A program made the translations under genes and the position numbers. The notes beneath the pieces were generated by a model. The model did no database searches and was not told the origin of the DNA. It saw nothing but the letters and a program-made list of their open reading frames with translations. From positions 85,996-112,380 of the forward strand of contig QZLH01000240.1 of NCBI GenBank assembly GCA_003833135.1: DNA of 26,385 bases, written 5' to 3'. Below are positions 1-8,530 of the stretch, piece after piece. Source of the stretch: Oehlia diaphana (Eukaryota > Glomeromycota > Glomeromycetes > Glomerales > Glomeraceae). Position 1 is the stretch's first letter, and each line of letters starts with the position of its first letter.

Positions 1-120
1 TATACTCGGGTCGGGTTAAAATTGGATCATTTCTATTTTTGCCGGGTCGAGTCGGATATATTCTCCAAACCCGACCGAATCCGACCCGGTAGGAGCACTA
101 CCCAGAATTATAGCTCTGGA
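1..120. repeat. Dispersed-repeat fragment with inverted CGGGTCGGGTT arms
   Basis: This is a G+C-rich patch in otherwise AT-rich DNA. GGGTCGGGTT near position 8 is answered by AACCCGACC near 67 and again by ATCCGACCCGG near 77-90, so the segment can fold back. The following stretch (about 107-155, with CCAGAATTATAG and TGGCCAGCATTATA) has the look of the edge of a dispersed repeat. The window starts inside it, so its limits are unknown. It encodes nothing that I recognise. Confidence 0.35.
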
Positions 121-1790
121 CTGGCACTATGATGATCTTGGCCAGCATTATATGCAAAATTAAGTAAATAAAAAGTAAATATTATAATTATTTATTTAAA
201 TATTTTGAAGTAATTAGAAGAATTTCACTATGATAGTGAAAAAATAGTAAAGAAAAGTTATCAATTTATAGAGATATTCTTCTGTCTAATAATGTTTAAT
301 TGCCGATTCGATAGAAATTCGTTTATTGATCGAAGTTTTTTTTTCCATTTATAGATGAGTTCTTTAAATTTATAAATTACTCATTTGATAGTTTAAAATC
401 TTTTTATTAATTTCTCTCTTTAATTAAAAGCAAATGTTATACTTCTCAATGACGTGGATGTAAAAACAAATAATTAAGCATTACATACACCACATACTAA
501 TACAGTATATACAAATAAACATCTTCCCACTTGACAATAGAATTTTTTTGGAATATTATATAATTATTCCGTTCTTATATCCTTAATCTAAGGATCTGCA
601 AGGTGCACAACATCGTTCCACTATCTATTTAATCACTTGATTCACTTGTATCACCTTTACTTCGCCACCGCAACCATCTCCAAATGTTGAAAATTTCTCT
701 TCATTCAAAACTTTAAGGTCATATAACCATCTCCATCGTCTTCACTCCATAAAGGTTGAATAAAGCATTATCATACTGATATTTAACACTCTTATTAAAC
801 TTTTTACCAAAAAAAAAAAAAAAAGCTTGGGCTTTTTATCGTTTTTTCAAAATATTTCAACTTTCGTGTAAAACATCTTTAATCGATGTTTCTCTGTTTT
901 CCAAAAAAAAAAATATATATATATACTCTATATACATAACCCATAATGATAAAGAATGACACAAGTTGGTTTTAATGAGCAAAATTAATAACTATTCAGT
1001 AACTTATTGTCATTTTTTAATCACAAAATTTTTGGTTGAGTCTCGATCGTCGAAAAGAAGAATTTTTTTTAAAGTTTAAAATCTTTTATTATACTTGTGA
1101 TATATTTATTTATCTATTTTATTTCTTAAAGAGTAGTAGGACTGACTATTGCAAATAAAAGTAGATGATTTTCATGCGAAATAACTAGTATGCGTGTATA
1201 GAACCCAGCCCTTCATCCCCTGCGGGATCTCACTCTTCGGTCAGAACTATTTGAATATTTGAAAAAATAGGACTACGCTAATTAATCACTATGCATATCA
1301 GTCATGTGATCAAAGTATCATATGACAATAATGACGTTGACGTTACGATGTAAATGTTAAATAAAAGCGAATATATGATTTATTTTTTTATTAAGAAATT
1401 ATTTTTGGATGAAAACAGCTTATATTTTTATTTATTTATTTTTTCCTTGTTTGAAAAATCATTAAAAATGATGAATATATAAATTTTTTTTTTTTTTTGA
1501 AAGGAAATAATTGCTCAGAACAATTTTTTTTTTTAAATTGTTTGTATCTACAGTAAATTACAATTAATTTTATGAACACGATATACTAAATTTTTATGAT
1601 CAAATAATGATAGAAAAAATCATTACCAACATACGGATTCATATTCAATTGAAAAAAATAATACAATATAAAAATACATTGTTTTTAAACATTTTTCAAA
1701 GATTGGTTATTTTTTCTCTTTAAATTTTAGAAAAGATTTTATATAGTATTTTACTAATTAATTATCAATCATTCATTATTTTATTAATAT
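121..1790. other. AT-rich intergenic DNA without a recognisable gene
   Basis: The stretch is dominated by A/T homopolymers (for example the A run near 809-823 and the T run near 1489-1498) and simple AT repeats such as the TATATATA near 913-924. There is no long reading frame and no motif I can name. A short G+C-richer patch near 1200-1250 is not tRNA-like. Confidence 0.5.
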
Positions 1791-1994
1791 AAACATATAC
1801 TGTATATATATATAACATATTGTTTAACAGGACTTTATTAACGGGACCAGTGCACAAAAAGTTTTTGGAAATTTACCGAAAAGATCTATAAATTCCTTTT
1901 TTGCATCGGAACATGTGACTGTAATAAATAAATTTTTACCGGCACCAATAAAATTTTGACAGATTTTTTTTGATCTTTTGATATCATTTTTAAC

Positions 1995-2102
1995 TGTCGG
2001 ATTTGTGGCTATCGGGATTTTATTTCAACGGAATTTGGGTTTGCCGGGATCTTGGTGTCGGGATTGCAGACTGTCGATATTATAATTGTCTGGATTTTGT
2101 GG
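1995..2102 (+). repeat. Degenerate minisatellite of TCGGGATTTTG-like units
   Basis: About seven diverged units of 14-17 bp follow one another. Each contains a core like TCGGGATTTTG (TGTCGGATTTGTGG, TATCGGGATTTTAT, TGCCGGGATCTTGG, TGTCTGGATTTTGTGG). Unit lengths vary and are not multiples of three. The region also generates a short minus-strand reading frame, which I regard as spurious. The wider segment 1820-2110 is richer in G+C than its surroundings and could be part of a transposon relic. Confidence 0.4.
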
Positions 2103-2244
2103 TAAACCCGTTTCATACTGTATGTGACAAAACAAGTAACATTTGAAACATGTTTTTTATGTCTTGTATCTTTAACTGGCTGAATGTGTTGCAACATATT
2201 ACACACGTTTTAATTGATATTTTTTTTTAAAAAAAAGAATTTTA

Positions 2245-2633
2245 TTAAAACTTGTGGCATTTGCCTCAGTTGTAGCAGCAAAACTTTCTAGAGTACGTAC
2301 TTATCCTTTAATTGTTAATCATTATGTAACTCATGATGCGAGAAGAGAGGTTATATTTCACAAAGAAACTGAATTACTAGTTAAAAAATTTATGATTATT
2401 TTAAAAATGAGCGTTCACGTATTCAACAGCTAAGAGAAAAGCAGAATCTTCCGGAGCATCCTATATTAAAAATAAATGAAGTATGTTGTCTTGCACGGTA
2501 TGAAACTATTAAAAATATTTATAATTCACTTCCTGTATTACTAAAGGTTTTTGAAGAAGTAAAAAATGATAAAGGTTTGGATTTCGATTGGGAGGGGTTA
2601 ATTTTGAGTACTATTTTATTTAGTCATATATGA
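2245..2633 (+). pseudogene. Relic of a hAT-transposase/DUF4371-like protein (frameshifted)
   Basis: Two abutting reading frames together read as one protein fragment. The first frame (from about 2245) gives a segment containing YPLIVNHYVTHDARREV and ends in an A6 run at 2383-2388. The reading then continues one frame over with KIYDYFKNERSRIQQLR, then CLARYETIKNIYNSLPVLL, then a stop at 2631-2633. One base missing from the A run explains the shift. The layout (short aromatic segment, basic helix, RY/RW-containing helix, then leucine-rich helix) resembles the central part of hAT-derived or ZNF862/DUF4371-like proteins. There is no start codon, no N-terminal domain and no C-terminal dimerisation domain. 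The family name is inference from pattern; the coding character and the frameshift are directly visible. Confidence 0.42.
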
Positions 2634-2883
2634 CTTTTTTCTACAAAATTTTGAAAAGTTTGGAGGGGTGCTCAAATTCGGTTAAGTGCTTAAAATAATT
2701 TTTGGACTACTACTATATATCATTGAAAGATCATGAATCATCGATATACAGTACTTATTGTCTGGAGCGAAGTGAATAACAAGTGTAATTCTTTGTCTAA
2801 ATAGTACTACTTGAACACGTTGAGAAACTTCATCTTCTCTTTCACGAATTCGTCTTAATTTATCGTCTACTTGCACTTTAATT

Positions 2884-3045
2884 ATATTTCCAATTCTTCA
2901 TTAAGTACTTAGATATCTCTGCAAGAGATAATTTGTCATTTTCAGCTAGAATATCATTTTATTTTGCTTTACGGTACAAAATAAATGAATTCGGTGGACG
3001 AGAATTTTTTTTTAGTTTTTTTTACGTTTCTTGGACTTATTTGGT
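2884..3045 (-). pseudogene. HMG-box (MATA_HMG-like) gene relic with in-frame stop
   Basis: Read on the minus strand from about 3003, the sequence gives RPPNSFILYRKAK, a stop codon (TAA where CAA/Gln would be expected), then LAENDKLSLAEISKYLMKNWK. This is helix 1 to helix 3 of an HMG box: the N-terminal RPPNSFILYR signature, the LS..EIS.YL turn and the conserved Trp of helix 3. A lysine/arginine-rich tract lies just upstream (about 3005-3040) but in another frame. After the Trp the frame is lost again, and the following basic stretch (KLRRIRERED, near 2840-2870) reads one frame over. HMG-box genes are known to be greatly expanded in Rhizophagus; such a protein would be a DNA-binding regulator. 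This copy cannot encode one. Confidence 0.6.
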
Positions 3046-3349
3046 ACATTTACTACATGACTTAAGATTAGATTCCTAAAGTTATCCTTATTATTAATCT
3101 TCTGTTATTTAATATTGCTTTATAAATTTTAATTTTAATATTAAGATATAGTGTAAATTTATCTATGAATGAAAAATATGTTTACTATCAGTATAACGTC
3201 ATAATAATTCGGTATCCAAAATCAAAAAAAAAAAAAATTGACATATGTAAAGATTTTTTTTTTATTTTACTTCTTAATATGATTGAAAGAATTCAATTTA
3301 CAAAATTTTTAAATATGCATATCATTTTAAAATACTTAAAAAAAAAATG
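3046..3349. other. 3' flank of P450-1
   Basis: AT-rich and non-coding. The block near 3184-3222 (TATCAGTATAACGTCATAAT then GGTATCCAAAATC) is recognisably the same as the 3' flank of P450-4 near 17090-17130, showing that the duplicated unit extended beyond the stop codon. No distinct polyadenylation signal can be called in sequence this A/T-rich. Confidence 0.45.
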
Positions 3350-5073
3350 TTAATTTCTTAATTTAATTTCAACTAATAATTCATTGCAAGCGGTTATAAC
3401 ACCAGATTCAGTTCTTAAAGGAGATTTCTTATCTATTAAATCGATTTCATATTTTCTAAATAATAAAGCCATTAAACAAACTAATTCAAGAATTGCTAAC
3501 TTTCTTCCAGGACAAACTCTTAGTCCTCCACCAAACGAAATAAATGAATTTTTCCTTGGTTCAAAACCTTCAACCATCCATCTATCAGGATTAAATTTAT
3601 CAGGTTCATCCCAATATTCTTCATTATGATGAATAGCATCAACACTAATTTTAATCATTGTTTCAGCTGGCCATTGATAACCTCCTATTTCATCAGGTTT
3701 TTCAAGACATCTTGAAAATACATGTACGACTGAAAAAATGCGAGATACTTCTTTTACAATCGCTTCACAATATTTTAAATTATGAACATCATTTTCAGTA
3801 ATTGGACGCGTTTTGTCATCTTGAAATATTCTATCAATTTCGTTCAACATTTTTCTTTTAACATCTGGATGATGAGCAAGATAATAGACAATGAATGAAA
3901 TAGTATTCGCAGTCTATTGAAGGAAAGAATGAAGAAAAGAATAAAACGTTAAAAAAATATTCAAAACCAAAATTTTTTTCAAATATTTAAAAATATACTT
4001 ACAGTATCAGTTCCAGCAATTATTCCATCGAAAATAATAACACGAATTTCATGATCAGACATAGGTTTCATAACTTCTTTATCATCAATTTTATTATAAT
4101 TAATATCACGAGGTGTATTCGCAGTAATTATCGATGTCAAAAGGTCGTTTGGTAAAGGTTTATCTAATGGAGTATTTTCAATTTCTTCTCTACGTCTTTT
4201 GATAATTGCATCCATTCTTTGATTTATAAATTTGATGTTACGAATAAAATCATCCGACTTATTCTTAAAATATGGAAAATAATGTCTTAAAAAGGGTGAT
4301 ACGAATTGAAACATTAATAAACCCATAAAGTGTTTACGAATCGCACGAACAAATTTTACTGTCTCATCAACTAATGCAGATGGACGTTCAGCTTTTTCAT
4401 CATCACTAACTTCATTAAAATATCCGGCCATAGTATAAGATCTTTCACCAGTTAATAATGCGATAATCATATCATTTGTAAACTGATTAAACCATGTAGA
4501 AATATCCATGTTCTTTTTATTTTCTTTTATTATACCTCCCTCTTCTTTAATATATAATTTATCCCAATAACCCTCCAATTCATTAAAAAGTTTATTTATT
4601 AAATGAAGAGCTTCATTGGAAAATTTTGGTGATAAAATAGCTTGTGAAAAAAAATGACGATTATATCTCCATGGTTTAAGATCTTGATTTAATAATATTC
4701 CCTTTCCCATCAATCCTAATTCATGAAATCCTTTACTATCATTATAAGAGAATTTTCTAATATATGGATTTTTTGATGAAGCTAATAAAAGTTTTTCAAT
4801 ATATTCTATTCGATTTAGAGCTATATTTCGTGTATCAAAATTAAACTCGAATAAATCACCATATTTCTTATGACTAGTTTCGAAAAATTTTTTAAGATTT
4901 CCATTATGCCAAATATATAATTGAGGTAAATTTCCAAAAAATGGGAATGGAAAAGGACCAGGTAAAGGATTAATACGAGTAAAATATTTATAATAATATT
5001 GTGTCACATAAATTATCAATGTGATACTTATCAATGAAAGGAAATCAAAATTTTCGAATAATTTCGAAATCAT
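3350..5073 (-). CDS. Cytochrome P450 monooxygenase, copy 1 (two exons)
   Basis: Heme-thiolate monooxygenase, expected on the ER membrane and fed electrons by NADPH-P450 reductase; substrate unknown. Exon 1 is 5073-4003 and exon 2 is 3913-3350. The intron 4002-3914 (89 bp) begins GTAAGT and ends CAATAG in phase 0. The spliced product is 544 residues, a normal microsomal P450 length. Visible parts: hydrophobic anchor at about 11-28; proline-rich hinge PLPGPFPFPFFGN at 36-48; C-helix WRYNR at 135-139; I-helix AGTDT at 353-357 with T358 from exon 2; ExxR (EVSR) at 412-415; FNPDRW at 464-469; heme loop FGGGLRVCPG with Cys491. The ATG at 5073 is chosen because MISKLFEN is conserved in copies 3-5; an in-frame ATG at 5145 exists. 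All key residues are present. Confidence 0.93.
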
Positions 5074-5168
5074 ATTATATATAATTAAATAAATTTTCTT
5101 GCTTGATAATAAATAAAAGAAAATATTTATTAATTTTCTTGGCATAGCCAAGACTTGTGAAAGGGATA

Positions 5169-5176
5169 TATTTATA
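5169..5176 (-). promoter_or_regulatory. TATA-like element of P450-1
   Basis: TATAAATA on the minus strand, about 96 bases before the chosen ATG. It is followed by CCCTTTCACAAGTC, matching the CACTTTCACGAGTC seen at the same place in P450-2. Conservation between copies makes it a better promoter candidate than chance AT-richness would allow. The start of transcription is not known. Confidence 0.45.
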
Positions 5177-5277
5177 TTATATTTTTTTAAACCAAAAATA
5201 ATTTTTTTTCTTGTTCCGGGTAAACTTGTTAACCTAATTAGGTTTCAGACGATCCCGATTTGCCAGATCGCTAAACC

Positions 5278-5452
5278 GGGCTATATTAATTTTCGCCCCT
5301 AGTTTCCATTGATTCCGGCTGGTTAACCGGGTCCGATTGATCAACATCTGAAATTTTTTGATTTGAAATCATTTGTAATCATGCTTCTACCGTCATTACA
5401 TGGAATCCGAGCTAATTCCACATCGGATCCAGGGGCGAAATTATTATAGGCC
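5278..5452. mobile_element. Small TIR element (MITE) in the P450-1 promoter
   Basis: Terminal inverted repeats: the left end reads GGGCTATATTAATTTTCGCC and onward to 5300; the right end, reversed, reads GGCCTATAATAATTTCGCCC and onward to 5431. The flanks carry GCTAAACC on both sides (5270-5277 and 5453-5460), extendable to 9 bp (CGCTAAACC) if the right end is taken as 5451. That fits an 8-bp hAT or 9-bp Mutator target duplication. The P450-2 promoter still has the unoccupied site (GCTAACCTACA near 10455-10466), and P450-4 and P450-5 have TTAACCTAC at the equivalent place. The element is about 175 bp and encodes nothing. Confidence 0.75.
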
Positions 5453-5504
5453 GCTAAACCTACAATAGACTAGTATGAAACTCGAAAGAGTCATCATACT
5501 ATTA

Positions 5505-5560
5505 TTATTCGTATCACGGTGTAGTGAATAAATATAGTTAATATAGTGCCCCCACAAATG
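5505..5560 (-). promoter_or_regulatory. Conserved upstream block, P450-1
   Basis: This is the P450-1 version of a block found upstream of all five copies (GGTGTAGTGAATAAATATAG here; TATGGTATGGTGCGGTAAA is typical of copies 3-5), followed by a GG-GTCATAT stretch and the GCACTACATCGGG segment. The shared position and order suggest that the promoter was carried with each duplication. A regulatory role is inferred from conservation only. Confidence 0.35.
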
Positions 5561-5877
5561 ATGGTCATATGTCGTTGCACTACATCGGGAAAACATTATA
5601 ACATAATATGTAACGTATGTAGCAATAATTTAGTATTAAAAAGTAGTTTAATCTTTTTGACGTTTGGTATTTATACATCGATAAAGGAACTTTATCTTAT
5701 TTATTAAAAGATGAATTTAATAATAATAGTAGTAGTAGTAATAGAGAATGCAGAACAAAAAGATCGTCGGCTAGATATATTAGATAATAATAAAAAGAAT
5801 AATAAATAACTAAAACTTGATATTTTCATATGTATGCCAGTTGATCTGATGATCATTTGACACATCACAATTTTTCC

Positions 5878-8110
5878 CACGTACGAAAATAAAACATTTT
5901 AAAATTTTTTTTTGTGTGGACTCTTTATACATTACTGTAAATACTGAATTAATAACTCTAAATGACACTGTAAATTCAATAAAAAAAGTGACTTTTGTCG
6001 GATTAGAGACAATAATCAATATATAAATCATAGATTTATCTATAAAAATTTTTTTTAGGCTTAATACACTAATAATAATCATATTTTAATGTATTATTTA
6101 ATTGTAGACGATAAAAACAAGCCAAGAGTATTGTTAGTTTTATATGTTTTTGTATATGGATTATTTACTTGCTAATAGATCCGTTAATCCGAAGATCCGA
6201 TTTTGTTCAATCCGGATAAACGGATAATTTGTCCGGATTATCCCGATAATAATTAATTTTATCTGATATGTATTTTTAATTAATAATAAAATACTTATAT
6301 AAAACATGTCATACACGGCTACTAACATATAACCTCTGTTGATACAAAAATGAACTAAGTAAAATAATAGTAATTAATAATACAAAAGTTTTTTTAATCA
6401 ATAAATACACTCGTTTGAATTTTCATTTTTAGCTTATAATAATAATAAAAAAAAGAATACGATTAATTAATATCTACTCCTTTTTATTATTGATCAATGA
6501 TCAGCTAATTCAGCTTATGTGATTATCATCAAATCTGGAATTCAGCAATATTTAAAAAAGATGTTTTTTGTAATAATAATAATTTTATAGTAAAAAATAT
6601 GTATTTTTTTTTTAATAAAAATTACTGATTTTCGTTTTTGCTAAAAATAAATAAACAAATAAACAAATAAACGCGTTTTTTTAATTTTAAATTAAAAAAT
6701 ATATTCATTCAATAAAAAATCGATTTTGGTTTTTGTTTTATAAAAAAAAAAAATAATAATAATAAAACAATTTTCTGATATAGAAAACTGATTGTCAGTT
6801 TTTCAGTTTTTTAATATAGAGAGTCAAGAAATGAGGTCGCACCGACAATCATTTGGGCGACACGGCCGACACGTCGACAATCAGGTACACGGTACATTAT
6901 ACCGACAATCAAATTACCGATTATTTTTTTTTTCCTCGAAAATCTTGAGCAATCTAAAACATGGTCACGTACAAAATTCAATAAATTCAATAAATTTTGA
7001 TATCAGATGTATAAATATATATTAATTAATTCCCTAAATTACGTTAATATTAACTAATTTTTTTCAGTATTTAATATTTCAGCCACAATTTAATTTGTAT
7101 AAAGGGATATTGTATTATTTCGCCACGCGGTCAATAACAATATTCAGTTTGCTTATCACTTTTCTTCGTATTCGGATGATACTATTATTTTTTCTTTTTT
7201 TAATAATAGATATACGCGTTTATTTATTACCTTATAAAAAATTCTGGGAAAACTTCAATAAGTGATCATTTTTTTTAGTTTTTATTCCGAAGAAACACGG
7301 ACGATCATTTTTCTGAAAAATTGTTTATGGATAGCATAATAAATAACTAATACTTTGGATTGTCGATATAATGTACATGTCGGTTACAGCTAACTTCAAA
7401 AAGGTCGAAATATTCGATGAAATTGAAATAAAATAAAAATTATACGCTAATTTTGGAGTACTGTTCAGAGAATGGTAATATGATTTTATCTTATTTTAAG
7501 CTTTACCGAATATTTCCGAGTTCTTTTTAAAAATATGCTAAGTGTCCCGACCTTTTGATCAAAATTATTATTGGTGAAATGTACCTTGACCTTTCAGTCA
7601 AATAAGTAGTAAATAAAAACTCGCCCTATTTACTAATACGTCATACGATGTAAACAAAATTTATACAACTAAATCTGCAAAATTATGTCACTACTTTCTA
7701 TATCTATATAATTTATTTTTCTTGTCCAATTCTTGCGCATTTATTACGAACATTTTTTTTTTCCGATGTATTTGGAGTTCTCGTCATGCATCCTCATTTA
7801 TCCTTGTATGTACTCTATATTCTTCTTTCGTTGGTTTCTTAAATCCTTTTCTTACCTTCTCAGTCAAAATACTTGGTGAGGATGAAACATTCATGTCCAC
7901 TTGGCGTGTTTCCAACTATACTCGTCATATTACTTCATTAATTCTAGTATCTTTCACGAATATCTGATAATTTCATATCTGTCAGAAACCAACCATCGAC
8001 GTCTATCTTTAAATTAACATTACTTCTTTAGAGCTATGTTGCATTTCTTTTGTACATTTTTAAGATGTATCACCACTATACTTGTGTTGTTTTTTGAACA
8101 CTAATACGTT
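5878..8110. other. Intergenic DNA between P450-1 and P450-2
   Basis: The homology between the P450-1 and P450-2 upstream regions ends near 5875. Beyond it the DNA is AT-rich and non-coding. It holds a cluster of ATCCG/CGGAT words at 6177-6250, three tandem AAATAAAC words near 6653-6675, a G+C-richer patch with repeated CCGACAATCA near 6839-6912, and a weak open stretch on the minus strand at 7691-7915 that I do not call a gene. Confidence 0.45.
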
Positions 8111-8114
8111 TTAT

Positions 8115-8345
8115 GGAAGATGAAGATAATTCTAATCTTACCTACTCTTACTCCATAAGAATCTCTGATCCGTTGTTAGCACATATTTCTTGATTCTCTT
8201 ACACTCAATAACACAAACATTAATAATTTTCTCCTTCTATATCAACAAATATCTTTAATTCTTCACATGATGCTTTTCATATTCAAATCTCTTTGGCAAC
8301 ATAAGAGGCTCACCCTTTAAAAAACTCGTGATATTAAAACAGATC
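8115..8345. repeat. 3'-flank segment shared by P450-2 and P450-3
   Basis: This segment (CTTACTCCATAAGAAT, CTGATCCGTT, AACACAAACATTAATAA, AGGCTCACC and the sequence between) recurs in the same order at about 13655-13925, upstream of the stop codon of P450-3. The two copies have diverged by substitutions and small indels. It marks the far end of the duplication unit for these two genes. No open frame runs through both versions. Confidence 0.6.
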
Positions 8346-8530
8346 TTACAAAATTAAATAAAAAATTATATATCTGATATACTATATATTTGACAAATGT
8401 AATCAAATATGTACGTGTTAATAAAATTTTTTATTTAAAAATACTTAATATAACAGATAAAAAAAATATTGCAATATCCATTAATTAGAAATAATAAATA
8501 TATTGTATCCTTTGAGTACTTACAAAAATA

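Noticed and set aside
2009..2206. Minus-strand 65-codon open frame
   Set aside because: It overlaps the degenerate minisatellite and has no recognisable feature.
2682..2876. Minus-strand 64-codon frame read as an independent gene
   Set aside because: It begins at GTG and continues the decayed HMG-box relic in another frame; best treated as part of that relic's surroundings.
3384..3629. Plus-strand open frame of 81 codons
   Set aside because: It is antisense to the well-supported second exon of P450-1.
5074..5145. Longer N-terminus for P450-1 from the in-frame ATG at 5145
   Set aside because: The extension is not conserved in the other copies and would place a second basic/hydrophobic segment before the anchor. 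It cannot be excluded without transcript data.
7395..7565. Inverted TCAAAAAGGTCG and CGACCTTTTGATC words considered as TIRs
   Set aside because: The match is only about 11 bases and does not extend; no flanking duplication found.
7691..7915. Minus-strand stretch of 75 codons with one TGA and a basic, protein-like composition (segment GFKKPTKEEYRVHTRI)
   Set aside because: No recognised family, no start, no continuation in the homologous flank of P450-3, and similar-length open stretches occur by chance here, including on the opposite strand.
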